A program made the position numbers and the translations under genes. A stretch of 64,000 bases of DNA from Antennarius striatus. Taxonomy: Eukaryota; Chordata; Actinopteri; Lophiiformes; Antennariidae. Shown in pieces: positions 37,612 to 50,652 of this stretch; position 1 is the stretch's first letter; each line of letters starts with the position of its first letter. The DNA is taken from positions 3,585,501 to 3,649,500 of the forward strand of contig NC_090783.1 of assembly GCF_040054535.1 (NCBI RefSeq). Reading direction: 5' to 3'. The notes under the pieces were generated by a model. The model did not search any database, was not told where the DNA came from, and saw nothing but the letters and a program-made list of their open reading frames with translations.

Positions 37612-38942
37612 TTCTTTCCTTGCACAAACTCTTTGTCCTTATTTGAGGCTTCAATCATCTTTTTTTTTTAAATAATCATTTATTCATATATATATATTTA
37701 TTTATTGTTCTGCATTTAAACTTGTTTTCCTTCATTTATATTATTGAATTTTCTACTCAATGTTAGCCTGTATACTTTTTTTTTAAAATTCAAAAATGAC
37801 TAAACAAAAATATGGTTCCATTTCCTCCCATCATAAATATTCATGATGAATATTTTTATTTTTGATTAGTTTTTCTCTACAGCCCCGATGCCCGTCTGGA
37901 GGGACGATGTGCGTATCTACACAACAAGCATCTGGAATCATGGACTGATGACAAGCTAACAAAGTCCCTATTGATCCAGCTTAACCAATTTTAAAAGCAC
38001 GTAGTTTTTTTTAACACACAGATCCAATGTGTGTTTGAGTGATTGCGTCCTCCCCCCTCCACCCCCAAGCAATAAATGCACTCACAGAAGAACATTAGAC
38101 AAAGATGGGCTTTCACATATAATAAGTTTATCCGGCTGACGTCAGAACATCTGATCTCAACAGAAGTTGCAGAACTCAGAGCGTGACTCCAAAGATTCCA
38201 ATCAGCGGAGACAAACTCTGACATCCGTCTGCAGTGGTCTGCACACATATAGGCAACACATAAAGTCATACAGCTGCACCAATAGGTACGCTTCATCATC
38301 ATCAATACCATCATCATCATCATCTTCTTCTTCTTTGGAAAACTGTCCGTTTTGTTCTGGCAAGAGGAACTGTTTTTTTGCAGCTTCCTAGACAGTCAGA
38401 GACTCGACAATCTGTTCCTGTTCCTGTTTTTAGAGAGTATCTTTCTCTCATTCGGTCGTGTTTTAGATAAAACAGGTATATTATTGGTTTAAAATGTAGG
38501 AAGAATTTAAAAAAAAAAAAGATTGGCAGAGTCTAAACTTTCTTCTGGGCCAAGCAAAGATGGCAATTTTTCTCAGCAGGAGGAAAAACGTTGAAGGTTC
38601 GTCTGACTGCAGTGCAAAAGCCGTTTTAAGAAGAATGTGTCAAACAGGAGTTAGAATTGATTTTTAACTATTTCAGAGCTGTGGATGATTTAAACACTTT
38701 AACAAACCTATGGTGTGTCAAAGGTGTCTTATGTTCCGTGTTGAATGAGGAACTTGGGTTCAATCAGTGTTTGGTTTAATTTATGTATATTTTGCTCATG
38801 TTCCTACATATTATATTACTTGTTTTTGACATGTGAGTTCCTGTTTGCGTGAATCACTTTTGGATTTTGTGTCAACGTGACTATCTTGTAATTCGAATTT
38901 TGTGAATAAATGTGATTTTAAAAATCACATCACTTCTTCTTC

Positions 38943-38973
<31 letters not shown>
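38943..38973. repeat. (AAT)n microsatellite
   Basis: About ten uninterrupted units. Confidence 0.95.
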
Positions 38974-39084
38974 TTTCTTCTGCTTTTATAGATTACTGCT
39001 GTTCCCAACATTTCATATTATAGCTGTCATTGTTGTTCTTGCACATCCCTTCCTCTCTCCCCCTTTCCCCATCGCTCCCCCCCC

Positions 39085-39320
39085 TCTCCTTCAACTCAAC
39101 CTGTTGAGACAGATGGTCCACCTAGAGCTGGGATCTGCTCCAAGATTTATACCGATTAAAAGGCAGTTTTTCCTCATCGCTGTTGCCAAGTGCTTGTTCA
39201 TTGGGGAATGTTTGATCTGTAAAATGAAGAGTATGGTTTAGACCTGCTTTCTGCAGAAAGTTCCACGAGATATCCTTTTTTTGTTGGTATTCGGTGCTAT
39301 TGAAATAAAATTGATAGAAC
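39085..39320 (+). repeat. Degenerate copy of a common teleost dispersed repeat
   Basis: The words TTAAAAGGCAGTTTTTCCT, GCCAAGTGCTTGTTCATTGG and GGTTTAGACCTGCT occur in fixed order, followed by GTGCTATTGAAATAAAATTGA. I recognise this order from an abundant fish repeat that ends in a GCGCTATATAAATAAAATTGA-like tail. The recognition is from memory. The copy is diverged and has no open frame. Confidence 0.55.
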
Positions 39321-40049
39321 TTGTTCAGATTTGACTCGTCGGTGTCCGTAATGCTCCGAGGGGTCATGACGTGAATCCAAAGGATGGAGAAATGTCAGAT
39401 AAGGGAAAAAAGGCAATATATTTTTTACTGTTTTTCTTCGAAAGCTAATTTCGGGGGAGAATTTTAATTGCTGCAAATGAATCCCGTGAAAAGACATTAA
39501 ACCAACGAGGAATTGATTTTGCAGCCGTGTGTGTGTCTCTGTGTTCAGAGCCTGATAAAGCTTGTTTGTTTACTCCTCTTCGTGAACATGGGCATTGTAT
39601 TTCGATTTTGAACCCACACAGGAGCATAAAATGTTCATTAACCCACAGCTGAAACTAGTGCATAACAACAGAATCCATTCTTTTGGGTATTACATGCTAA
39701 TAATTACATTGCGCAGGCTGTGTAACAGCATAACGCTATTAATGAATGAATATTCAGTGTCCCAGTTTTAAATATTTACAACGAATGGCCTTGAGGCTAC
39801 AGATATGTGAGGAAAGTCAGAGTGAATGGAGAGATGAACGAATGCCATAGATGTGGGAAGCATTGGAAATGTGGGTAGGATAATTTATCAGGAATTGATG
39901 TCACTTCCTGTCTTTTGAAGCCTTTCAACTGGAGGTTTCAGACTTTCATACGTTTAAGTACCATGAGAAAAGAGACGGGTGTTTACTTCCAATCAGGGGA
40001 AGCGATTGGCTCTCTATGGTCTGAGGTGAAAACATCTATGGAATATTAT

Positions 40050-40132
40050 TGATCGTGGCTCCGTGGTTGCGGCGGCAGACCGCAGGGTGGTCGGTTCAAG
40101 TCCAAGACCTCTAGTGTGCTGTATGTGTGTGT
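40050..40132 (+). mobile_element. SINE-like tRNA-derived head
   Basis: An A-box-like TGGCTCCGTGG (40056-40066) and a B-box-like GGTTCAAGTCC (40093-40103) are spaced like a degraded tRNA gene. The paired arms of a functional tRNA are not convincing. The segment runs into a (CTAA)n array, as SINE tails often do. Confidence 0.5.
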
Positions 40133-40205
<73 letters not shown>

Positions 40206-40327
40206 ATAACTAACTAAATAACTAAATAGCTAACTAAATAACTAAATAACTAACTAAATAACTAAATAACTAACTAAATAACTAAATAAATAAATAAATA
40301 ACTAAATAAATAAATAAATAGATACAG
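40133..40327. repeat. (CTAA)n passing into (AACTAAAT)n and (AAAT)n
   Basis: About 18 pure CTAA units change gradually to mixed CTAA/ATAA and then to AAAT units, showing stepwise spread of variants. Confidence 0.95.
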
Positions 40328-40462
<135 letters not shown>

Positions 40463-41106
40463 ATAAATAAAGTGCTAAACATATGCATATATACAATTAC
40501 TACAGTGTAAACATTATTTCCACATTGGTGAATTACTAAAAGTCATTGAGCAGTCAATGATGTTGTGACACACAAACATATAGACGTACAAGCAGATTTA
40601 TCTTCAGCGTGGTTAAAAGTGGGGAGGGTCTAATCTGTGGATTAGAACCTCAGATAATATCATCTGGTTTTCTATTTCATATGCATGAAATAACAAATGT
40701 GATCAGAACCTCAAGGGCATTTCTTTCATCAGATCTTCCATCACATATTTTAATCCCTGATGATATGGAATGAAATTTTTAGTTTGATTCATTTTATTTA
40801 TTGCAACTTTCAATGACAGATCTCCCGAATGCGTCAGAGATAAGATTACACCTCCGCAAATGAAATCTCATCAATACCTGCGTAATATCCTGAGCCATTC
40901 GGGGTTCTACGTGGAATTTTAGAGTGGTATTCATGTGACCTTCATTGATCACTTTGAGGTTGAATGCATGTGCATTGGATCTGATTTACCGCATGGGAAC
41001 CCAAGCCTGAAGTTATGATGGAGCAGACACTCTTAACTGTGGATGATTTCACATTCCAATAAGACTGCAGGGGCTCACAGAAATCCATACGTGATACACA
41101 TCTCCT

Positions 41107-41253
41107 CAGTCAGTCAGTCAGTCAGTCAGTCAGTCAGTCAGTCAGTCAGTCAGTCAGTCAGTCAGTCAGTCAGTCAGTCAGTCAGTCAGTCAGTCAGTCA
41201 GTCAGTCAGTCAGTCAGTCAGTCAGTCAGTCAGTCAGTCAGTCAGTCAGTCAG
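41107..41253. repeat. (CAGT)n microsatellite, about 36 units
   Basis: A pure tetranucleotide array of 147 bp. The Ser/Val/Gln frame across it is an artefact. Confidence 0.98.
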
Positions 41254-42924
41254 AACATTTGTGTTTCAAGGTCAGTCGATTCTCCTGCGTGAGAAAAAAA
41301 GCAGAATATTTACATTTCATTGGAATTAAAAAAACAAGCGCCGATGGTTCCGCCGTAACACACAAGCGTGAATGTGATTAAAATAGAGGCAAAACAAAGT
41401 ATTTCATTATAATGTCAGACAGTGACGGTGAAATTATACCGTTGGGGTCACGTTTCGTTTTTCCATTTTCCCTCAAGTTAAAGCAGTGAATAATTTAACT
41501 AATAAACAGACGTGACGATGGAATATCTTTTGTGAAAGGGGCATGATGTCAAATGAATTTTCATAGCATGGAAGGATGGTGTGATGGAATTAATACAATA
41601 GCTGTATAATAAAGTGTTGTAGATAAATGTCCACATTCTAAGCCGGGATCAGAATATGACAAGCCCATTACAAACACGCAGCCCTGTTGAGAAAAACAAT
41701 TTACCAGGACATAGGTTTAATTTTTATTGTCCTCATTCCCGTGGCTTCAACCATCAGTTTTTTGGTTCTGCAGAAACAAATGCAATCATGGCAAAGGTGA
41801 ACGTTTAAATGAGCTTAACTTGCAAATGCATTGACTTTAACTAGCAAGTAAAAGTCGAGACAAATGAGACATCATCAGCCGTGTTTGAGTATTCAGCAAC
41901 TCTAATGACTTTTTTTCACGCGGCATTCAAAAGCCTTGTGGAAGGATCTCCTCGTCTTCTCAGCTGCGGTCTGTCGTGGCATCATGACCACCCAGGAGGA
42001 AAAGCAGTCAGATGGAGCTTAATGCACGACATTTAAGATTGCTGGATGTTGGGGGAAAACAACAACAACAACAAAAACAAAACAATATGCACAAGGTGAT
42101 TGGTGATCCATCACATTCCTCCTGCTCCCTTTTCAAATTCCTAGGATGCAGGAACACCTGTCTCAGAGCCGGAGGCTGTCCAACATCTAATCTTAAGAAG
42201 AGTAATGCTGCCATTAGCGCACAGACAGTAACACTCCTGCTTCAAGCGCCACATTGGTTAAACTAGGTGTTAATGTTTGAGGATTCCAATAAGTGCATCT
42301 CTGTTGGCTGCATTAACATGTTTATTAGCCCAATATTGTTTTGAATTTTTTTTATGTAACAGCGTTTTTAATGGAAATTGGCTCCAATAACGGCCAATGG
42401 CAATGCAGCCTCTCCCACAGAAGAGGGATGAGCCAATGAGATCGCATACCCAAAAAAGTGGAGGTTATATCATTTTGCGCCTGACAGAACTTATATGACT
42501 ATGTATTAAGTTAGTGTTATATAAGACAGCTTTATGGGCATGCAATGGTTGCCGGCGTAGCATGACGCTATATAAATGCATTAGTCTGCTGCTCTGCTTG
42601 GGCGTTTGCCATGTTTCAATTAGCATGTTTGCTTTACTTTTACAGTCTCTGAACTTCTGCAGCGAAGATTGCATGGTGATGTGGCCATAGCAACCACACA
42701 GGAAGTGAGACGACACCATCACCTCATGGAAACTGTACATTATGTCCATGGTGTATGTGTGTGTTTGAGGCTACTGCCGTGCGATCACTTTGATCCCAAC
42801 TCGCAATGTCAAGTTATTAATTTGTTTTTTTCCCCCTTGTAAAAACACATAAAAATCAAAAATTTCAGAATTTCTGAGTGGTTGACATTGGGTTGGAGGC
42901 GGGGCATGTGTTTCCCACTGCCGA

Positions 42925-43090
42925 AACATGAAGACATGTAACATGTAACATTCATGCTCACATTCATACCTATGGGGAACCAACCTCCATCAATTCATCT
43001 GTATTGACTGTTTTTTGGATTGTGGGAGGAAGGCACACCGCCGAGAGGAAACCTACGCAGATTCAAACTCTTCACAAAAAGGACTCCAGG
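42925..43090 (+). repeat. Degenerate teleost dispersed repeat, right half
   Basis: In order: CACATTCATACCTATGGGGA, TTTTTTGGATTGTGGGAGGAA, GAGAGGAAACCTACGCAGA and CAAACTC. This order belongs to a very common fish repeat (right part of the unit whose left part reads GGAGCCTATCCCAG). Confidence 0.6.
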
Positions 43091-45363
43091 ATCGGAGTGA
43101 GCATTGCCGTGGAAGATTCAAAAGCAAATGAGACTTATTGATCGAGGATGGGTTGACACGACCTTGTGATCACGAGGTAAAGGTAGCGCCATTTATTCTC
43201 AGCCCCCCATGAAATCAGACTGAGAAGATAATAACACGGAGATAAACACAATTAGTATTCTTTCATCATTAAACATGAGAAAAACGCTATTTCTATGCGT
43301 GCGCACAGACATGCATGCATGCATTTACATGTTTAATGTGTTCTTGTGCTGCGCCAGTTTGATGGGAATCATTCAGAAAATCTTAAAACTGCATTTCTTA
43401 TGCATCACCAATCATTTTACACATATTTCTGCCATCCAGTTGGGAGTAGAACAAAGCTAAATAAAAGCCGAGATGAAGGTTAATAGTATCGCACTAATCA
43501 TTATGCTTCATAAAGCATGGCTCCAATATCTATGTAAAAATGGAGGATATATCGCTTATTAGTGGGGAGCCTACAGAGAATGTCCACCTGATTTACACCA
43601 TTCTGGTTCACAAAGCTTTTGAGTTTATTTCAGCTCTTCCCGTTCATCTTTAATCCATTGTCAGCTGAAATACTCTGATAAAATCTCTTCATGCTCTTTA
43701 TCCAGAACCAAAGAAGAAGATCCCAAGTCGGGAACAAACAAAGGAAATACCCTGTGCAATAAAGGTGTGATGTAATGCAGACATAAAGGTCTAATGTAAT
43801 TCATTATTCTTTGACATGCCATCGATTATCCTAATACCAGGGTTTAATTTTTTTTCTCGACCATTACAGCTTGATGGATAAATCTTGAGCCAGGCAACCA
43901 CATCCTCTAAGAGGTAACTGCTTTTTACTCCACGTCCAGCCTATTTGATCTCGATCCAAACCAACAAGCTAAGTAGGTGAGAGCTCCGACCCCTTTGCTC
44001 TTGCTCACCTTCCCTCTCATCTTCAGGTGAGATGATCCTTCAGAAGCACATCTCGGATTTAAGATGCTTTCGGTCACCGGGTCATCTTATCTCTGTTTGA
44101 TCCTCCTTCCAAGTGGTGGAAGGACACAGAAAACCCAGTCACTACATAAATGTCACAATCGCTCTTGGGGTTTATGTGGAAATGGGAGGAGAGACTGAGT
44201 GGAGAAGGTAGGGATACGTTCATTCGGATCCTTTATGAACAGATATCAAGTCTGACACCTTTTTGTTAAGGATTAGGGGAAATCTCTACCTTCAATGGAA
44301 GTTTGCACAGGGATGGAAAATGAAGTAACACAAATGAGACACAACATAATGCAAACTGATTCAAGACCATGTGGTATAATTAACTATTTATTTATTATTC
44401 AGGAAAATGATGCTTGAAGTGGAGATTCAGACAGACGCCCACCAAACACACAAACGTCAGATTATGGTATGACTACCGTTTAATTATAATTTACAATTTT
44501 ATGAATTGCATGCAGACAATTTGAGTACAGCAAAACCAAATAGAGATAAACTACATTCACGTTCATATTCCAAAGATCAAATTGCCCCATTTAGGAACTG
44601 GATCCACGTTAAATTAGCAGCCACCAATCATAACCCCATTATTGGAAAATGATGGAGATTTAATTTTAGACCAGACTGAGACTATTGAACGATTATTCCT
44701 CAGTCTGCATGATGGGTTAGGGGTAGTTCACACTGGTTGCCTTTAAGTACATCCATCAAGGTTTGAAATTGAAATAGTTAAAAATAGAAACTGGAAGGAA
44801 ATCGACAAATGTAATAACCACATATTTAAGAAATATTTCTTCTTCTTTATTGATTTCTTCTTAGATATTATAAATATATGACACACTGCCAGCCAAAGCA
44901 AAGATCTATTAAATACGTTACCATGGCAACAACACTGCAGCTTGAGACAACATAACGAAGCGAGGACATGTGAGGACAGAAGCAGAACTTTAATTTTTTT
45001 TTCTTGTGCTCAATAAAGGGTTAACAAAAAAACGCACTGTTTGAAAACAGCAAATACGACACAAAAGGAACACCTCCACCTCGTCCGCCATTGTTCCAAC
45101 ACGTTGTGACGTTCATCCGGTCGTCACATTTAATCCTCCAGTGCTTCATAATTAAATGTGATTTACCACTGAATAAACAGCCATCCCAGCCTCTTTTTGT
45201 TACATCCCGCTTCAGAGCGAAGACGTATTGATCGCCCGTCCGTTCGTTTGTCCGTTAGTTAGTCCACTAAATATCTTCGCAACTGTTGCTGACAGAGAAC
45301 AAGGAGAAACAAAACAAAAAGCAGCTTAATTCAGGCAGTAAAAGGGGATGAAAATGAGATGAC

Positions 45364-45532
45364 GACCTTGACATTGAGAAAAGTAGGTCAAGGTCAAATT
45401 TTTTACTTTTTATACACTCAGGAACTGGATAAGATAGAAAGAGGAGGGAGAAAGCCAGTGTAAGACCATAGATCAAAGCTATTGTTTTGATCTATGAAAG
45501 TAGGTCAAAGAACTAGCTTTGATCTTTGACCT
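45364..45532. promoter_or_regulatory. Cluster of AGGTCA half-sites with a hairpin
   Basis: Tandem AGGTCAAGGTCA (45385-45396), inverted AGGTCAAAG (45502-45510) and CTTTGACCT (45524-45532), plus CCTTGAC near 45365. Between them a 10-bp perfect stem, ATAGATCAAA / TTTGATCTAT, lies at 45468-45495. It could be an enhancer or a decayed minisatellite. Confidence 0.3.
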
Positions 45533-47239
45533 GTGCAAGAAGGTAAGGGTACAATTTTGAATTCAGGGGTGTCGAGACAACAATCATTTGTGTTACTGAA
45601 ACACATGCACCCAGCTTCCGCAGAATTAGCTTCTACACTATGTGATGAGATATCATAACCTCTGCTGTCATGGTAATAAAGGTAATCAGTGCATGTAAAT
45701 GTATTCATACATCAGAGCAGCGCTGATGCCGCTGCACACATACGTGTCATTAACACTAATGAAGCTGAGGACAGATGTGCAGCGCCAGGCGAGAACATCT
45801 CTCCTCTGCATCTTTTCCTCTGCCGGTACATCCTGTAAACGCCTGTCTGTTTGATCCCACCTTCTTCCTCTGCTCTGAACGCGACTCAGGAGTTTTTTGG
45901 ACTTCTCCGTCTGGTTATCACCGTAATTGCAAGTCATAGCCGTTGCAACGTTTTCCCCAGCGATGCACTGTCTGCCATCAGTGGATGCTTGGCTTCCTTC
46001 ATTCCTGTCCTCTCGCTCGGCCTAAACTGGACATCTAAACCCCCACCTGGGGACGGGCCACGAGGCGCGATCAATAGGTCACACTTGACGGCAGGATTTC
46101 CCACTTTCTCCTGCTGTCTCCTCAGTAACGGCAGACTAACTCAAAAGCGAAAAATATCCCGTTCTCCCTCCTTTGATCCGGCGTCTCCTCTGTCCTCGTC
46201 CCACTTCCCACTTTCTCCTCCCTCCTTTGTTTTTTTCCTGACATTTGCTTCCTCGGCTCAATTTTAAATGACAAGTGAAGATCGAACAAAAGCTTGCGAA
46301 GCATCCTCTCAGATCTGTTCTCAAGGCTCTCCTTTTTATTCTTCTTCTATATAAAAAGTTTTTAATAGTCAACAAAAACTGGTGTGAGTAATTCAAAATT
46401 CAACGGTAAAGCTAGGGAAAAGATGGAACTAGACTAAAAGTGCACTAGTAGGTGATTGATTAGGAACATTACTGCTACTCAGCAGTTTTAAGGACGATAA
46501 GCTGGTTGCTTATGAAGACAAACGCTGTTGGACCAGTTTTATTCCCCTCTCTTGGGATAAAAAAGGTTAAAGCCAGCGTGTCCTTTAAATAGAGCTATAC
46601 AAACTTGTTGTAATTAGTCACATAAGGCAGGGCAGTAACAAAAAGCAGAGAAAATTCCAAAATAATAAGATGTTGCACATTCATAACAGTAGTATTTTTA
46701 TTTTATTTTTTATTTCTCAATATTTCCTGACATTGTGGGGGACGTTTGTAAAGCAGTTTGTTCTTTGCATGTCGGGCTAACATCAAGCTGGGAACAATGG
46801 AAGCAAAAAGGGAGACGTCACGCTGGGAAAAATGATAATTTTTAACAAAAAGAAAATTGTAGTTATTGAGTGATATGTTAGGTAAATGTCTGTAGGGTTA
46901 CAGCGGGGGGTACTGAATAGGATAGAGAGTAAAAACAGCCTGGATGGGTTCTCAAAATTAGTCACTCTTTATTATAAAGAGTAAAACATGAGTTGCCGTA
47001 GAAAAAGATGCATCTCCGCGGTTGACAGGAAAAAGTCAGGTGTATTTGTTTGCCGACAAATCTTCAATTTAAAATGATCGATAGCAATTTAGTCTCTAGG
47101 CACCAATTTTCTATTGAGGGAGAAATACAAGTGGATGAGATGGAGAGGGCATGTGGGGAAAAAAAGAATTGTGAGGAGCTTGAAGATCTGCGATTACTTT
47201 CATTCATTTTCTGTAACAGATTATACTGAGTCGCGGGGG

Positions 47240-47425
47240 GGAGATGGGGGGGGGGTCGTGGGGGCATAGCCGATCCCAGCTGGTGTTCATTCTGGAGAAG
47301 TCTGCGACCACATGTGAAGGCGAACAACCGATCGCACCCGCAACGCCTCAGGTCAAGTTCAGGTCAACATTTCGCTTCTATCACATGTTCTTGGAGGTGG
47401 GAGGGGGAACCTGGAGGGATTTTAT
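47240..47425 (+). repeat. Degenerate teleost dispersed repeat, near full unit
   Basis: GCCGATCCCAGCTG, a middle part with GCGAACAACCGATCGCAC, then ATCACATGTTCTTGGAGGTGG and AACCTGGAGG follow the order of the common fish repeat also seen at 42925 and 62585. Confidence 0.55.
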
Positions 47426-49993
47426 TTAATTTGACTCAAGATGAAGGCTTGACTAGTAGGGGTACGGCGTTCCTCGTCCCATAAGCCCCTTCCCTTTCCG
47501 CTGTAGTGCCAAGATGGTGACAAAAGCACCAACCATGGGTCACTTTGAGCACGCCATCCGGGATTTGTGAGACAGCAACAGTAATTATTAAACAGCAACC
47601 TCCGTTTATTAGCATGATTATAGCTCAAAAGCCAGATATACGCTGACATCGTGGCTGATTAGGCCAATCAGGCACACGCAAACCCCTCATTCTTCCTCAA
47701 CCTGAGCACACGGAGCCGGTGAGACCTGCTGCAAATCCTCGTGCTATATATCCATTGTTTCAAAAGTAATCATTCTTTGAACTGCGCTGATGTCATTTCC
47801 CTCAGGAGACCTGATTTCACTGCGAAAACACTGGGAGAAACGGTTCCCACGCCTCTGCCTTTCAATCACTAATCCTCATCAGACAGCTCCAGATAGTGCG
47901 TGTGCGGTCTATTGTGTGCGAATATGGGTACATGTGCAAATACGTGTAGGAGGAGGAGGAGGATGGTCCACAGAATGCTAACCTAGATTATGTTTACTCC
48001 ATCAAGTGATGAGGGAGGGGGGTTTAACCACTGATGTTTTTTTTAATCTAATCTAGGTGTTCTTAATTTAGACTTCCACTGAGCCCCTAAGTGTATAAAT
48101 CAATGGAAATGAGCTCGTTCTGTAATGATCTCCCGAAAGATGCAAATGCCATCGCTCTGTTTGAAAACACACCTAAACGGCTTTGCAAAATAAAGTGGTG
48201 AAAATGGTATTTTAGAAAGGACTTGCATTATGAGTTCTTGTAAAAACGAGCACACAGGTGCAGACTATGGTGTAAAAGATGAAAGAAAAAAACAAAAAAC
48301 CAGAAACTTGGCCGTCCAGGAAAGATGACATCATCTTTTACTGTTTCATGAATTAATTTGTCTGTTGAGATCCATGTGTGCTGCCACAAAAGTGACAGAG
48401 AGAAAAAGGTAACAGCAGGAGCCCTCGTCTGGACTCGGCACAAGGACATTTTGATCACGTACTACACCTCCACGCTTTCATTTTTTTTAATGTTTTGAAT
48501 GGTTTGGCTATCAGATGGAGTGGAGGTACATTAGCGTGAGTCACAGTAATCTGTCAATCTGTCTCTGTCAGCTTTTTATTACATTTTTTTTTCTTTTTCT
48601 GCTTTTCCATCTGGCATCCCCAACGTCAGCCAGAAGATTTTAGAATGCGCACATATAGCTGGAAAATGTTCCTTCATCATCTGAAGATGTGAGCATTGGC
48701 CACATCTTCTTTGAAATCTTCCAAGATAAACGGAGCGGCGACGTTGAAAAAAACGTTTATGTAACCACTGGAACGTTCTCCTTATTTGAACAAATCTGAA
48801 GTCCGTTCATATCCACACCTGACACAAAAACAACAAAGCATTTGGGAAGCATCCACAGAGATGTTTCAGGCCGATAATTAGCTAATTGGGATTATGAGCA
48901 TCTGATGTTTGCAGATTAAAGTAGATTTTTATTTTTATTGGACAGTTTTCTTGCAGTAGCATGCTAGAAATAACACATTGCCAATTTTTACGGGGTGCTC
49001 AAGCGAATATTTTTATGTCAGCACCCCTAAAATAAAGCAATTATAACTTCTCTGAGTTATAATTTGTGAAATAATTAAGATAAGCTATGTACCCTTATTT
49101 CATTCTGTTCAAACGTGAGGGTCTGCACTGTGTTTTATTGTTATGCAGGATTAGTCCTCCACAAAAACAGCAAAGGAGGCACAGGTGAAGATAACGTTTT
49201 TGGTGTCACACCTCATTAATTTCTATCTACCCACTTCTTTCTGTGTTGTGTTTAAGCTGCAGCATGAATTTGGAAGCTCTAAAGAAAAAAATGTGACCGC
49301 TCTCCAACCTCGTCTTAAATTTACTTGAATCACCAGCACCGTGCCTGCTTTAAAAAAAAAAAAAAAAAAAAGTAAGTAATTTCCAAGCTTTGTTAATCAC
49401 TTTTATGTTTGTGGGCTTGTCGTTGTAAAGGAGGATGGAATAAAAGAGGAGTGGGAGTGATAGCAGAAGAAAGGACCAGTAAAAACAGAATAGTTTTCTG
49501 AAATAATTAAATAATTATTACATAATGACATTTTTAAATTTTATGAGACACATTGTAATAAGAACGAAATGAGAAGAAATAACTTTCATGCTTCCGTGTG
49601 GATGATGTTTTTCAAATGCATGAAGAGATCTAGTCTTAGCCGACATCTTGAAAAAGGTCATTTTTAAAAAATCAAGTGTTATATCAGAACTCTATTTGTT
49701 CATTTTGCTTCATCTCTATTTGGGTCTCAGTGATTTCAGGCCAAAAAAACATTCCCACATTCCAAATACTGGGATAACAAGGCATTCCCAGACTATGTAA
49801 GATATATGAGCCTTAAAGGAAATTCTGGACATATACAAACATTTCTTTTTGGAACTGCCTGGAAAAACTCCAAAGGAAGGCAACCATGGGGGGGCATCTT
49901 GACCGGCAAACAACCTTTCCTTCCTCCTTTTGATTGAAGGAAACAGGGGTGTGTCGTCACACCTTCGTCCGGATGCTTGAGATCTACACGTTA

Positions 49994-50652
49994 CACTCCA
50001 AAAAATAATCCTGCGTGTTACTTAATTCAATCAGTGAAACATTTTTACACTTACAAATATATCAAATCTGTTAAAACAAAACCTGAGTCATGAGTAACAT
50101 CTAAGTGATATTTTCTAGTAAGTCTGAATGAATTGATTTGGTTCAATTACCTACACGAATTGAGTAAATGTAACTGAATTTGGGGGGAATTGCACCCCAA
50201 AACAAGGGGGGACGGCACCTTGCTCAAGGGCACCTTGGCAGTGGCTGGGAGGTGAGTGAACAGCGCCCCAAAATCCTAAAAAGCTGGAATCGGTTCCTTT
50301 CTGTTTACTTGATGTTTTAAAGTTGTTAGTTATGTCTCCAATAAAATTGAGTTGACTTGTTTAATAATTGCACTTTTTAAAACTAACTGATATTTGTTAA
50401 TATATTCTTAAAAAGGTTGGTGAAACATACACTTATTATTAATCTGTGAGTCAAATGATACTTCATTTTAAGTAAGTAAACTTAATTTACAAGTGTCTAT
50501 TTCACACAAATATTCCTGTTGAAGTTTTACTAATTAATTTTGATGTAGTCAAATGAAATACTCATCATGATGAAATTCAGAATTTTTATTGAGCATGCAT
50601 AACTATATATTACTGTCACATTTACAAGGTATTTGAATCATTTTTTAGAGTG
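49994..50652. mobile_element. Non-autonomous DNA element, 659 bp, TA-flanked terminal inverted repeats
   Basis: The left end CACTCCAAAAAATAATC and the reverse complement of the right end, CACTCTAAAAAATGATTC, form an 18-bp imperfect inverted repeat. A TA dinucleotide flanks each end, which suits a TA target duplication. The interior is AT-rich and non-coding. A GC-rich stretch around 50170-50275 (CACCTTGCTCAAGGGCACC) looks like a separate repeat inserted into it. Confidence 0.7.

Larger units (their letters stand above)
29485..40050. other. Gene-poor region downstream of cyp4v2
   Basis: No exon recognised. A possible weak polyadenylation signal for cyp4v2 (ATTAAA) is at 29838-29843. Otherwise it holds microsatellites (separate entries), an (AAAAAG)n stretch at about 33600-33632 and a dispersed repeat at 39085-39320. 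Frames of up to about 110 codons are compositionally random. Confidence 0.6.

Noticed and set aside
40050..40120. Functional tRNA gene
   Set aside because: A and B boxes are present, but the acceptor and anticodon arms do not pair well. A SINE head is the better reading.
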